Shown piece by piece: positions 13,660-26,138 of a stretch of DNA of 64,000 nucleotides (its first letter is position 1; each line of letters starts with the position of its first letter). Under the pieces are notes generated by a model. That model made no database searches, was not told the DNA's origin, and saw nothing but the letters and a program-made list of their open reading frames with translations. Location: assembly GCA_026413225.1 (NCBI GenBank), contig CM048553.1, forward strand, positions 138,516,690 through 138,580,689, in the 5' to 3' direction. Source of the DNA: Otis tarda. Taxonomy: Eukaryota; Chordata; Aves; Otidiformes; Otididae. A program made the translations under genes and the position numbers.

Positions 13660-15889
13660 TGTAAGGGTAGTCTTCCAAAAGTGTAGTTCAGGAAAAGGTG
13701 ATAAAAGTTATTCTATGTAGATTTATATGGGTATTTTTTTCACATCTCAAAAAGCCACTGTGCAGTCTTGCCACGTCTTTGCATAATAATGTTTTCTGGA
13801 AGCTGATAGTACTCTTAAAATATTTTTCTTCCTGTGAAGTAAGATTTAAGTGGAAGAAGAATGTAATTTCTATAACACCTTCCTTCCCGACTTACTATTT
13901 ATTTTTATATACATATTCTTCTTTGAACAAAAGAAGCAAAATTCATAATATGAGCATTCTATTTACACATTTTTCCATGGTGTGATGGTTACTCTTCACT
14001 AATTTCTCATAATAAAATGCTCACTCGCATACAAAAGGAACTTCAGTAATGTAAAAGTGTACGGAAAACAGCCTGTAACAATTCACAGGAACATATTACC
14101 AACAAAATCCCACACCAGCAAAAGTGACACCACTCTATCCTTCCCTTTTTCTTGCTTGCTTTTTTTTTTTTAAGTGAATCTAGAAGCATGCACTAAACTC
14201 CCCACATACCAACGTTCTGATATGACACTTGGCTCTTTAACCTGCCAGAGCTGACAGCAAATAAGGGAATAAACTGTTTCCTACTATTGTTGGCAATAAA
14301 TGCCTGTGTGTGTTAATTACACTTTACATTGGTATTCATCAGTCAGTCAACACTGCCTGCTTTGCTGCTTCTCCACAAGTGACTAAACCCCAACAGCATC
14401 TCTGCCGATACCAAGCCGTGGCGAGGCAGAAGTTCCTGGGAGCAGCAGCATTCAGGGACCAGCCACGACTGCCCACAGTGCAGAGAGATGTCTTATTTCC
14501 AGGAGTAGCTGGACACACTTCAGGATTGCTATCACGTTGGAATTCAGACCAGTGAGGCAGATTTAATGTTGTGTTTTAATTCACCTTGCATCCAAAACTT
14601 TGGGACAGAAATGCTGCAAAGAATGCAGTCATCAAATTAAATGACAAATAACAATGGAAAAATCAATGCTCCATAAGCAAAGGAAAAAAGACTTTCAACT
14701 AATGGTAGAAGCAAGGTCTAGAGAAGCAGCAAGGAATTTTTTCCAGAAAGGTGAACTGGTGGAATATGATTTTGGGAAGGAGTAGAGGAGGTGATAAATG
14801 AAAATGGACAAGCTTGGAAACAGAAGATTGAATGGCAAACAGGGGCCTGAGCAGAACATGAATGGTTAAAACCTATGTAAGAAAAGGTGTGGGTATTATC
14901 TATTCACTGTTTACTCAAAAACTCTGAGATGTAGATGTTTATTTATCTTTACCAGACCTGATTACAACCAGTTTTCAGCATGGTAGTTTCTAATTTGATT
15001 TTCAGGTGACTTAGATTTGCTTTGACCCCATTTTTCCACTTTCCTGGCGTGGAATGCAAATATAATCACATAATTCACATAATCAAATGCTATACTTTCT
15101 ATCACATGCTGACCTGGATATATGTGTATGCATATACCACGATCTCCAGAAAAAAAAAATTCAGATGAGAGCTGGGACAAGTTCATGTGGCTTTGCTCTT
15201 ATTGTAGCAGATTCATCAGTCCTAGTCAAGGCTGCTTCAGATTTGAGAACAGTTTTACTCGTATTTGTGCAAAATAGTGCAAATTCACTTCCTTTCCCTG
15301 ACCCACAGCTGACAGAAAGTCTGTCTCAGTGCAAAGCAGCCAATGGTACCAGCTCCTATGATGCTTCGTCATTTGTGTCTGGAAACAGCACCTTTTGCTT
15401 TTACCATTACAGTCAGAATAGGAAAAACAGGACCACGTCCAGGCAACTTTAGGCTATGCTGAACAAAAGGCAAATCCTCCATTTTCCTCTCAAAAAAGGG
15501 GTCAAAATTAGAATAATGAATTACCTAGGGGGTGATGGAAACCTTTCAAATACTTCTTTTCCTACAAAAAGTTGCAACTTTTTATTTGAATAAATAATCG
15601 CAGGGAATATTTGTTTGCTATTGAAATTTGGAAAGTTTTACTGAAAAACTCCAAATCTTGTAAGCTAAGAGGTTTTAAAGTTTTGGGATTTGGGGAAGGA
15701 GCTGTATAAAACCTTTTTTTGGTGATGCATAAAATAAATTTCCTGTGAGACCTGGATTTCCACTGAGGTCTGAGTGGTTACAACAAAGCTGCATGGTGAC
15801 CTGTAAACCTCCATAATGCTGCTTCCTTGGGACAACACAGCAGTCAAGGGAAAAGCCTAGGTGAATCAAAACAAGATCTACCACGGGAG
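13660..15889. other. Single-copy non-coding DNA
   Basis: AT-rich, with a poly(T) run at about 14160-14172. A 121-codon plus frame (15087-15452) shows no domain resemblance. No repeat family is recognised. Confidence 0.5.
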
Positions 15890-15960
15890 GTTCCTGGGTG
15901 GGAAAAGGGGCATAGAAGAGGATGGAGGGGGAAAGAAAGGGAAGAAGAGAGGGCGGGAAA
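15890..15960. repeat. Purine-rich tract
   Basis: About 70 bp dominated by G and A on the plus strand, with GGGAAA/GGAGGGGG/AAGAAGAGAGG runs and few pyrimidines. It is a low-complexity polypurine stretch, and two overlapping Lys/Arg/Glu/Gly-rich frames here are by-products. It could adopt non-B structure, but that is inference. Confidence 0.6.
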
Positions 15961-16389
15961 TTCCTATATTCCAGAAGCATTCAGGTCATCCCAGTTTCCC
16001 CCTGCAGCGCTGCTTGCAGGAGACTGAAAAGATAGACTTTACATCCTAACCTGTTTCACAAGACCTGTGCATGAACTGATGTTATTTTGAGGACAAGAAT
16101 AAGGTCCCAAAACTTGCATGCCTTTTATCAGCACCATGCAATTTTATTTTTCTTACATCTTTGAGTTTTACTGGGCTTGTGGATTTAAATCAAACAATTA
16201 ACAACCGAATGTAGTTTCTGTTTGTGGTTTCATTCCAACATCTATTGCAAAACGTTACAGTGACACCATTCCCTGTGTATCCCAATTATTGCTGCAGATG
16301 TACATCTGAACACAATCAGCTTATAAAGCCCTGCTGTTCATCTGTCTAAAACCAAAGACCAGAAAACAGACTCTAAAGTGTTTAAGATT
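15961..16389. other. Non-coding DNA between the purine tract and a poly(A) run
   Basis: Nothing recognisable. I looked for the remains of a retrocopied mRNA ending in the downstream poly(A) run and found no open frame leading into it. Confidence 0.5.
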
Positions 16390-16410
16390 AAAAAAAAAAA
16401 AAAAAAAAAA
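16390..16410. repeat. Poly(A) run
   Basis: 21 consecutive adenines. There is no LINE or retrocopy body upstream, so it is best read as a simple repeat. Confidence 0.85.
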
Positions 16411-16549
16411 GGAATGTAAAGGGAGGGAGAGAAACCACCAAGACAGATTTCTTTTTAAATTCAGTCCAGATTGGTGTTGCCCAAAAGCTGTTCCCAACAG
16501 CTCATAGCTTTACTGTAGCCCTCGCTACAACAGTTGGTGGCCTCAGTCA

Positions 16550-16975
16550 CATCTTCGTCGTGTTGTTTTCCGCACTGTGCCTCCCTTTGACCTGCAGGAA
16601 GGTCAGAGGGAGCCTCAGCAGGAGGGCAGAGAGCCCTGGGCCCCACAGCAGCTCCCCCAGCCTCTGCCCCACAACAGAGGTGCCCAGCAAAGGAGCGGGA
16701 GCTGCTCCCTGATGGCAGAGAGGCAGAGGGGACCCCGTGCTACGGGAACAGAGGTTGCACGGGGGATGCAGATTTGCACCATACTCCCCGCCACCTCGTT
16801 CACGGTCCAAGTTCCATGCACTTCTGCGGTGCGGGCACAGGTGGGTGCTCAGCCTGCGGTAACCCATCTCTTCCCCCGGCTCTCGGACCCCCTGCTCAGC
16901 GACACGCTTCTCCAGTCCACCCCATTACCTCATTTCATGGGCCTGCAGTCATCACAGGAAGGCGCGCAGCTATAT
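16550..16975. other. GC-rich, CpG-enriched pocket with open frames on both strands
   Basis: About 19 CpG dinucleotides occur in roughly 430 bp, in clear contrast to the CpG-poor flanks. The plus-strand frame at 16577-16981 (134 codons) and minus-strand frames at 16547-16867 and 16615-16821 all run through it, as expected where stop codons are depleted by high GC. None of the translations resembles a known family. It could be a small CpG island, an exon of an unrecognised transcript, or simply a GC-rich pocket. Confidence 0.35.
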
Positions 16976-17641
16976 GAATGACTGAAAAGTGAATTAATGT
17001 TAAAATAGTAACAAGCAATTATTTTAATTAGCTCTTCTGGTGACTGAATTTTCATCGCAAGCTTGCACAACCAAATTATTTCAGTGGGAAACAAAGCTAC
17101 TGCTTTGTTTCATAAGGGAGCTCTCAGGCAAAAATGTGGCAGTGTAGTACTTCTAGCAAATATCACAGATCTATACTGATCTTTTTCCAGGCTCAGATTG
17201 ATTAATATCCATGACATACTAACTGCAAAACGAGCATGGTAAAATTAATCCTCCCTGTGCAACAGAAATAACCCATTAACTGAAGCAAAAATAGGCAGTG
17301 TGTCAACACCAACCAAAAGCTTAGCAAGATAAAAACTGCTGAGCTTGGGTTTGAATTCCACTCTCAAACCCAAATTTATTAGGATAGTAAACAATCAGAA
17401 GGATCCATTTGCATTGTGTAACGTCACTGAGCCCGGTACAGTCCTGTGGCTGATTTTGGGGCTGTATCAGCAGCGTTTCATCCTCACCACACTGAGGTTG
17501 TCCTGCCTGGCGCTACACTGGGGAAAGGGAATTGTTCTGGGGGATCTTTGTGTTTCTCAGTGAAGAAGATGTGTGAAAAATTTACCTTTTTATTCAGTAT
17601 TTGATATTGGTCAACATATTTTGCAGGCCAAATATCATCTG
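16976..17641. other. Single-copy non-coding DNA
   Basis: AT-rich at first, becoming mixed. No repeat or gene is recognised. Confidence 0.5.
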
Positions 17642-18202
17642 TTAAATTAGTTGGTTTATATTCTTATTTTGCTGAAGCAATGATTGCTGCCCTTCAAATA
17701 AAGAGAATATAGTAACAGTTTCAACTCTACTATCCCAATGCCATAGCCTGGGAAAAGAAGACTGAAAGAAAATCATATCCAGCAGGACAAAAACACAGAA
17801 GAAAATTATATTCACATTTTGCCTTCTCCAGCCAGCCAGACAACCATAGGAAAACGCGGGTAACAGCACAGTCTGATGATGGGTAGGGTCCTTCAGAGAA
17901 CAAAAGCCCCTCTGGCACCCAGCTACACTGCCCAGGTCTGGCACAGCGATGCAGCACGGTGAGGGGCAGCTGCTGCTGCGGCTCGTGGCTCCTGCTTGCT
18001 TTGAGAGGCTAGACGCCCCGGCTGAAACACCCCAGCCAAACACAGCATCACTGCCAGCTACAGACCAACAGCTGAGATTACCAGACTCATCAACTATACA
18101 GATGTTGGTAGATGACAATAACACTATTACTGGTAATAAAGATGATACCTTTCCTGGTAATGATACCAGTAAAGAGAAGGTTAAAAAGTGGGGTATTTTC
18201 AC
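17642..18202 (-). other. 186-codon open reading frame, coding status doubtful
   Basis: This is the longest frame in the window. The predicted N-terminus is hydrophobic (after MKIPHFLTFSLLVSL) and could mimic a signal peptide. A second hydrophobic segment lies near residues 130-150, where the sequence reads NIIFFCVFVLLDMIFF. There are several Cys residues, but I recognise no domain. By my rough estimate, one frame of this length in 64 kb of such base composition is not surprising. No splice-site framework or second supporting exon is visible. Part of the frame overlaps a GC-richer stretch (17940-18060), which lowers stop-codon frequency. I list it so that it can be tested, not as a gene call. 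Confidence 0.12.
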
Positions 18203-20764
18203 AGGGAAAGAACTGGAAACAGTTGACCACAGCTTAAGTCTGAGTAGATCAGAGTTGAAGAAGTGTTCCTTATTTTGTCTGTAATCATCTCATGGTATCC
18301 AAGCTACTCTGGGAAAAAAAAAGGTGTAACTTTTACGCTGTGACTGACCACCACCATATGGACCATAAGCTTTAGACAACTGTGATGTCTCTTTTTGCAA
18401 CTATGGGTTCCTCAAAGACAGAAGACACAAGTAAAGAAGATTAAAGATTGCAAGCTCTGAGCTTTCACTGTCTGGGAGCTAAGTCCTACACTGAGAAAGC
18501 AAAAGGACTATGAGAAGGCTCTAAATCCTGACCTCAGAAATGTGGTATTCAGCATCCCTCCCAACAGCCTCCTGCCAAGACTCCGAGTTTCACTCTTGGT
18601 GGAGGTAGCAAACAAAGGCAAAAAATTGGATAAAATGTCAAGGTGAGGGAAATATTAGTATCTCCAGGTACCGGAGTCTATTTTACAGCTGCTTCCTGAG
18701 CCAAACACAAACTGCACTAGCAACGTGAGTAGAGCCACAAGCAAAGAATTACAGAAACCTGGTGCAAATGTAACAAAAGCAGGACAACTGCTTCCAAACC
18801 CACAGGAGTCAGAGGGGATTTCATTCACATTTTATCTTTTAGAAGATAAAAAGCTATTCTGAACCATGTTTTAATATGTTTATCAAAGGAAAAATACAAA
18901 TCCAACAATAACATCCCAAATTTCTCACAGATGGAAAATGGGAATCAAAAGGTTTTGTACAGAAATCTGTTTAAGTCAGGTTTTGTTTAGACAGTAATTC
19001 CTGCAAAGAATCAAACAAATTTCCCCTCCAGTTTTAACTTGGATTGAGCTCTAGATGTTGGAAGCCATGTGTCCTCACAAATCCAATGCAGACAGAAAAC
19101 AATCTTGACTGACTTGAACCAGAAATACATGGTTATTTCAGTACTCATTGAAGAAAAAGGTGTTGGGGTCAAATCATCCCAAGGCTATTTCACCACGAAA
19201 TAGCTACACCCCATTTAGACATTTGTAAGAGCGTGGCTGACAAAGTACAGATGGAGTTAAAATGCAAGGTTGAGTGGAAGTCATACTGTCTATCGAAATG
19301 TATCTATTACTGCTCAATAGGGTGTGCAGGGGAATAAGGGAGGAGAGTTTTACCCTCGCTGACTCAGGGAGTGTTAGTCATCATTTACGCAATGGGGACG
19401 ATGCTTTGGCTTCTCTCAGGTAGGGAATCCACAGCTGCTTTTACTTGGAGAAATAGGCTGTCACTCTTCGCAGAAAGAAACGAGTTTGGGGGAGAAGATG
19501 AATCGCCCTGACTCCACTAACAGACTAAAGAGCAACGCCGGCAGGAGTAGGGGTGAGGCGCTGGCTAACAGGGCTTGCGGCAGCACCCGCCTACCAAAAG
19601 GTAGACCCTCGGGGAGCCCTCCAGTGCTGGTCACCATGCCGCAGATCACCTGCAAGGAGCCTCTTCCCATCTAAACCCCGCAGAGGTAAGTTTATCACAT
19701 ATTGTTTCACTTTTTTCAATTGTGCACCACTGTTTTATAAACATTTATAAGTGTGTTACCCATTTTGGATGCAGTAAATATTTTATTTGTGCTTAACTTT
19801 ACCTTGTACTGAGTTGACAGTAACTTCAAGGCAACCAAAAAAGAAGAAAAAGCTGAACCTCTGAAGAAGTGTCCTATCTTGCCAGCACACCCCCCAGAGT
19901 ATCCAGAGAGAAGCAACACAGAGCCGCACAAAAACTGGCAACGAGAGGGCAGCACCAAAACAGAAGTGTCTTCTGACAGCCAGTGACAACCCCAGCAGGC
20001 TCTTTGGCCTTCAGGAGGGCGTTAGGGAGTCACTGAAACTCCTAAGCTCCCCAAGGTATTGATCACAGTGATACTGTTCATAAAAACCTGTATTTTCTAC
20101 AAAGGAAAAAACAAGAGTTTGACTGCTTAATTACTGTTACAAAGAACAGCATATGAGTAGGAGACAAGCAACTGGTACCAGGAGCAGAAGTTGCAAGGTA
20201 TGCAGGGGGCTGAATAGAGCAGGATAAAATTACTCAGTCAGGGGCAAAGCCAATAGACTGCCTAGAAGAGTCTGAAGAGGCACTCTGGATGGAGGTGAAC
20301 ATACTTCACCAGGCTGGTGCTGAGACAGAAAGGATATTGCAGTCTGATTCAACACAACCAAAGAAACTTCCAATTAAGCTGCTCTCAGCACCATTGTCCT
20401 CAAAATGATGCAATGTGGTATAAAAAGCAAAACAAGTGATCAAAGGCACAGGCAGACCCCAGGTTCCTTCTCTTCTTTACTGATTCAGTCTATCACTGAA
20501 AAATAAACAGACAAAAACAGTAAAATAAAAAAAAATCTTTCATAAACAAGGAGGCTTTATTTTTGGCCTTCATTTAGCTTGTTATTTCCTGGAGGAGCAC
20601 CACAGGTACCACAACCCAGACCTAGCACACTCTTATGATGTTTGTTTTTTTTTTCACAGTCTCACATTAGTACCTATCAGAATGCACTTCACTGGTCAAA
20701 GTATACATTTCAATATAAAAGTCACCAGCATTAAGCTTTACAGCTTATTAGCATGTAGTATTTT
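18203..20764. other. Single-copy non-coding DNA
   Basis: No gene or repeat family is recognised. Overlapping frames at 19461-19750 on both strands coincide with a moderately GC-rich patch and lack domain resemblance. Confidence 0.5.
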
Positions 20765-21515
20765 CATAGGATCATAGAATTATAGAATAGTTCGGGTTGG
20801 AAGGAACCTTTAAAGGCCATCTAGTCAAACCCCCATACAAGTAGCAGGGACATCTTCAACTAGATCAGGTTGCTCAGAGCCCTGTCCAACCTGGCCTTGA
20901 ATATTTCCAGGGATGGAGCATCCACCACCTCTCTGGGCAACCTGTGCCAGTGTTCCACCACCCTCATCGTAAAAAATGTCTTGCTTATATCTACTATAAA
21001 TCTACCCCCTATTAGTTTAAACCCATTACCCCTTGTCCTATCACTACGTCCCCTTGCCAAAAAGCCCCTCTTCAGCTTTCTTGTAGGCCCCCTTTTGGTA
21101 CTGGAAGGCCACTATAAGGTCTCCCCAGAGCCTTCTCTTCTCCAGGCTGAACAGCCCCAACTCTCTCAGCCTGTCCTCATGGGAGAGGTGCTCCAGCCCT
21201 CTGATCATCTTTGTGGCCCTCCTCTGGACCCTCTCCGACTGGTCCATGTCCTTCTTATGTTGGGGGCTCCAGAACTTGATGCAGTACTCCAGGTGAAGTC
21301 TCACCAGAGCAGAGTAGAGGGGAAGAATCACCTCCCTTGAGCTGCTGGCCACCCTTCTTTTGATGCAGCCCAGGATGCAGCTGACTTTTTGGGTTGCGAG
21401 CACACATTGCCAGCTCATGTCCAGCTTTTCATCCACCAGTATTCTCAAGTCCTTCCCCACAGGGCTGCTCTCAATCCCTTCATCCTCCAGCCTGTATTGA
21501 TACCAAGATTTGCCT
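20765..21515 (-). mobile_element. 5'-truncated CR1 LINE (C-terminal ORF2 and 3' end)
   Basis: The 3' tail (ATCATAGAATTATAGAATAG on the plus strand) begins at about 20770. Read on the minus strand, 21460-21044 encodes the post-catalytic RT segment (SREVILPLYSALVRLHLEYC, RELGLFSLEKRRLWGDL). 21060-20860 continues in another frame with the C-terminal WHRLPREVVDAPSLEIFK motif, so a frameshift lies near 21050. The copy begins just downstream of where the FADD box would be, so the catalytic motif is absent. Its 3' region (GGAAGGAACCTTTAAAGGCC) matches the fragment at 59955-60163 and differs from the 8269 copy, so two CR1 subfamilies are present in the window. Confidence 0.95.
20860..21460 (-). pseudogene. 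CR1 ORF2 C-terminal pseudogene
   Basis: Two consecutive minus-strand frames (21460-21044, then 21060-20860) together cover the region after the RT catalytic core through the usual C-terminal stop. They overlap by 17 bases in different frames, which marks a frameshift. No catalytic residues are retained because the copy is 5'-truncated. Confidence 0.85.
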
Positions 21516-24212
21516 CAGAAGAATGTACTGCAAGGGAAAACAAGCAGCTGGGAGTACACAAAGCTAAGCACAGCCTCACTTTTTACCAAAACCTTCTATT
21601 ATCTAAGTACATGAGGGTACTCTAGGGAGAGGTCTCCACCCTGTTGCACCTGTGCTTGTTTCCCACCTTCCATTGCCCACCCATTGGCCTGCACTATGCT
21701 TAAGTGAAAACTAGCACTTTTCATGTTTCATTTTATCCTGAATCTGGGTGGCAAATTGATATTGTGGATATTGAACACTTTCAGAGAGTAAATGATGCTG
21801 ACAAGGAGAGACCATACTTACTTTGTGACAGTTCATCTGGCCAGAGTCTTCCCATATGTGAGACCCAAGGAACTGGGCTCCCTGATGACAACTTCCCCGG
21901 CTGTCCCAGGGAGACTTGATTGAATGCTGACCAGATTTGAGCCAGAAATAAGCTAGGATTGCTCAACAAACTCAAATATTTTAATTTAGAGAAAAAGAAA
22001 ATAAACTTTTTAAAATCTGAATTTTTTCCATTGAAAATAATTTCTGAATAAACTTGCTGAATAAGAATAGTGATTCTCTTGGATTTTGGGGAGGTGGGAG
22101 GGAAGTGGGAAGCCAAGAGGGAGACAGAGAAGAGACACATTGGATGTGGGGTTGGAGAGGAGAGTCATGAGAGAAAAGTGTTGCAGGGAGATGCCAGATT
22201 TCCTGAAACCTCTGCTGGCTTGCCAGATGAATCAGACCACAGAATATTGAATTAGGAAGATTTATGACTGGGAATTGGAGGAAGTTACCTGTGATACAAA
22301 ATATGTTATGTGAATGAGATCTCTTCTATTCTATTGACAGAAGCGTATAATGAGCCGGGAGCCGGGTCCCCTCTGCATTACCTTTCTGGAGATGCTTCGC
22401 TTGATTGACAGCTGAGCTAGAGCAACTCAGCCACAGGGAAAACAAGGGCAGGACGCTCTCAGGAGCTACAGAGCAGTATTCTGTGTGAAACTTTCTGAAA
22501 CTTAAGAAGTTGAAAAGGGAAAAAAAAAAGTAAAGCAAATATAAACTTTCCTTCTCCCCTTCCAACATTAAACTGACATACACAGAGGAGCCTCAGAGTC
22601 TTTCAAGCACCTGGGAAGGCTGGAGCAAAGGTCACAGAGTCCACATTTATTTACCCAACATCTGCTGCAAGAAATGCAGAAAGATTCCATTAGCATCTGG
22701 TAGCATGAAGAGCTATCTGGCTACCATTTTCATAGAGACTTCCAAAATACACCGGGGCATTACATCCTACCCCGCATTGTACCAACTGGTATGCTTGGAT
22801 GCTCTAAAAAGCCAGCTAAAAATGCCTCCTACGTAGGGTAATCCTCAGGTGACACAAAGGTGTCACAGCTGCCTCTACAGCGCCTTTTCCAAGCCCTTTC
22901 CCCACACAGGGGTATGTGCCAATTTCAGAGCAGAGCACGGGGCTCCTCTGCCCCGCACCAAGTAGCCTCACAGCAGGGAAGCACACGAGCAGCCCATGGG
23001 GCTGCCGCGTCCATGCCACATCCTGCACTCGACAGCAAGCAGCACAGCTTGGCTGGTAATGTACTATGGGTTTCATCACTGAAAGTGATTTACAGCAGTT
23101 TAATAATTATTTCCACCTTATACACAGGATTTTCATCACAGGGATTGGACATGGACGAAAAGCTCCACCTTGCTTACACCAGCACTTGTGCCATCTTTAA
23201 ATTACACAGTCGCAGAGGAGTGAGTCAACTCCCTGAGCTCACTTCTGCACATGTAGGATGCAGAGGGCTACCTACCTGCTTTGCAATGCAAGCAGAAGCC
23301 AGCCCAGGTGCTTCCACAGATTTATAACCCCATAGATAGAAAGGGTGCATGGGATACGACAAGACACCGGACAGCCTGCTGATACCTTTCGTCTTAACTT
23401 CAACAACCTCTCCTTGCAAAATATTTATAATTATAAAACTGTTTACTCAGACACTCAAGTGTTACGGCCACCAGCTAGAAAGCACCTGAATATAAGAACA
23501 AAATTAATCCAATTTCCTCCTTGAAATCATATTTCTGTTACAGAGCCTTTGCAAAAAAAAAATGCTTACAAATATCTGTGAAATTGTCTCTTATAATATG
23601 ACATATATAATGACACCGTGTTTCTCTTTGGGCAAATGCATGATGTTACCATGAGGAAATACTAACAATGCACAGATGTGAATGCTGCTGCGAACATCAA
23701 TGTTGTCTCCTACCAAAAAAATACCCACATGAAGTACTGTATCTTCATAAATCTTACGGGTTTTATGCATTGCTGCCATTGGAAAAACAACAACATATTG
23801 AACGGCGCATTTTGAGACAGGATGAGTTTAATAAGTCTACCTAACTTAGCTTAACTTCACCGTATGCTGATCCGGAGCCCTGTATCTATCACCCAAATGT
23901 TACAACGTGCGTTACTGCCAGCGTAACAAGGCAGGCAAAGAGGAGAAAATGTGTTTTAACTGCAAACTGAGAGATGTCTCCCTGATTTATTAATTATTAT
24001 GTTGTATCCAACATATTTTGCTACAAGAAATGTCACACACTTTTCCTTTTTTTTAAAAAAAATATATTTATTCTGTTGTTTTTGTTGTTCCAGGAAAGTG
24101 TAAATACAGCGTACCCTACTATTTTATGTTTTAAAAAGGTGACCTATACTTTCCATTTCAAATGTGGTTTCTTTAATGAAAATATTGTAATGTCAGTCCA
24201 TGCAAAGCAAAT
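21516..24212. other. Single-copy non-coding DNA
   Basis: A purine-rich patch lies at about 22085-22195. A GC-richer patch at 22860-23060 carries overlapping frames on both strands (22816-23079 minus, 22860-23327 plus), none with recognisable domains. No repeat family is seen. Confidence 0.5.
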
Positions 24213-24226
24213 GCATATTAATATGC
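24213..24226. promoter_or_regulatory. Perfect 14-bp palindrome with POU-like half sites
   Basis: GCATATTAATATGC is its own reverse complement. It lies just downstream of ATGCAAAG and forms ATGCATATTAAT, which resembles half-sites bound by POU/homeodomain factors. Function is inference only; palindromes of this kind also occur by chance in AT-rich DNA. Confidence 0.3.
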
Positions 24227-26101
24227 GTTTACATCTGTCTCATATTAATATTCATGCCTGAATCCACATCCCTACACAAAGCCAATTTTCTGACCATCTG
24301 TGTGATGGCTGGTGGATGCAATGAATAAATTTTATTTGTGAGGGGAGTGATAAATCATGTATCTTCAGTTTTTCACCCACAATCTCTCCTCTTAGGTGCT
24401 AAAATGTTTTCGTCGTGGCTAAGAATTTTTGAGTAAAGCAAACTAATTAACCCCTTAGCAGATCATACAGCTTCATTTGCCAGATGAAAGTCACCAAAAA
24501 AACCATACAAGGTACAGTTATATGGCTGAGAAAATGGTACTGCAGTTTTAAGAGGTTTATTTCTTTTATTTTCTTCTTGAATTTCTCCTGTCTCAGAATC
24601 ACACTCAATCCGATAGCATAGGCCAGATTTCTCACATTGATGCTGAGGAGTACTAGGGTCTGCAAACAGCCTGACTGCTTACAGCAGGCTTGTCTTCGGA
24701 GTTAAATACTATTCAAAGTAAGATGATTGTAACCTGAACTTCAGTAAAAACTATTTCACATGGGCTTATTAGTGCTAAGGCTAGCTAAGTAGCTGGTTAG
24801 GTACCAGTCTCCAAACCTGATTGCCAGAGCACCCACTCTACATCAGCTGCTGAGCTTCCAAAGTGCCTCTGACTTTCTCTACAAAACAAGTCTCCTACCA
24901 AATTCCCAAAGGATAAATTCTGATGTCAGTCACACCAACGTTCATCCGGAGTAACTTTGCTGGTAGTGAGAACAGCTTTTTATCAGAGGGTTATTCTCAG
25001 ACAGTTCATAATGTAAATGCAATCCAGTCCAAACACACAACTACACAAAGCCAAGTGCAATAACTTTCAATTGTAGAGAGTAGATAAAAAAAAAAATAAA
25101 TTCTCTGACCAGTTTGAAACCCAGGCAGCTGTAAGCCTGGAAGGATGATTAAAAAGACTTGCTTTCCAGTGCTTTTTAGTCCTGGCCATACTTTAAAAAA
25201 AAATTTTTTTTGAACTGCACCATTACCCAGATCCCTAAACACAAACACTTGCTCTCACTCAGAAGCACAAGGTCTGAGCAGACTCATTTCCAAGTCCTGT
25301 GTAAGCACTGCTGTAATTTGGGGAGCTGATACAAGAGATACCGTGGCTTCCTCTCCATCAGGCAGACAGACCACGCCTAATGCACAACAACAGCAGTGCT
25401 GGCTTCGTCCCTGGACACATCAGCCCTGGGCACATTCAGTGAAAAACATGCTGGGGTAAAAAGTGCCAGAACCTTAGGCATGGTTAAAGTACTCAATTGA
25501 ATAGCAAGAGACTTGTGCTTGAGTCTTGTTTTCAGTCTGCAGTATTCAAACCATAGCTGCTACCACCCCAAGGGAATTCCCTATCTTTCAGGCTGCTGAC
25601 TTCTTTTTTTCACCTACTTTTTTTTTAATTAGCTCCTCTGCAGGACACACGTGCACACAGAAATGTCAAATTAAAACATGTTTTTGCCAATACTAGACTA
25701 AATTATTTTCTCTTACATCTGCAGTGAAGTAACTTCAATATCAGGTAACTGGAGTTACAATGACATTGTTTGGCCTGGGATACCAAATCCTCTGCTTGAA
25801 GTTGGACTTTGCACATTTTTGTAGATACAGATTTTGGAATCAACAAAGAGGGGAGAGATTATTCTTTCCTCCTTCTAATGTAGGTCAAATCATGTCAGCA
25901 GCAAATAACCTACTTCTACCTTGACAATCCAGCCGTAGGTAGTTTGAACATTATTGTGCACTGAACTGGAATCTGAAAAAGGAATTGTGAATGAGCTTCA
26001 CACTTCATCAGCATAATTGGCAAGAAATTACTTGTAGTTCAAATAAAAACATGCAACTGCTAAAAAAGAAGCTCAAAAAGAAAACAAGCAAGGTAGTTAG
26101 T
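24227..26101. other. Single-copy non-coding DNA
   Basis: Contains a near-symmetric A-run/T-run at about 25192-25212 and poly(T) at about 25617-25626. No gene or repeat family is recognised. Confidence 0.5.
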
Positions 26102-26138
26102 CAATCATCATTTCCAAGAAACCAGGAAATGATGATTG
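26102..26138. other. Perfect 14-bp inverted repeat with 9-nt loop
   Basis: Left arm CAATCATCATTTCC (26102-26115) and right arm GGAAATGATGATTG (26125-26138) are exact reverse complements separated by AAGAAACCA. The arms do not extend further. No flanking target duplication or transposon termini are visible. It could form a cruciform, or an RNA hairpin if transcribed, but it is too short for a usual miRNA precursor. Confidence 0.7.

Noticed and set aside
16391-16410. Poly(A) run as the tail of a retrocopied mRNA
   Set aside because: No open frame, no target duplication and no recognisable transcript body upstream. CR1 also does not leave poly(A) tails.
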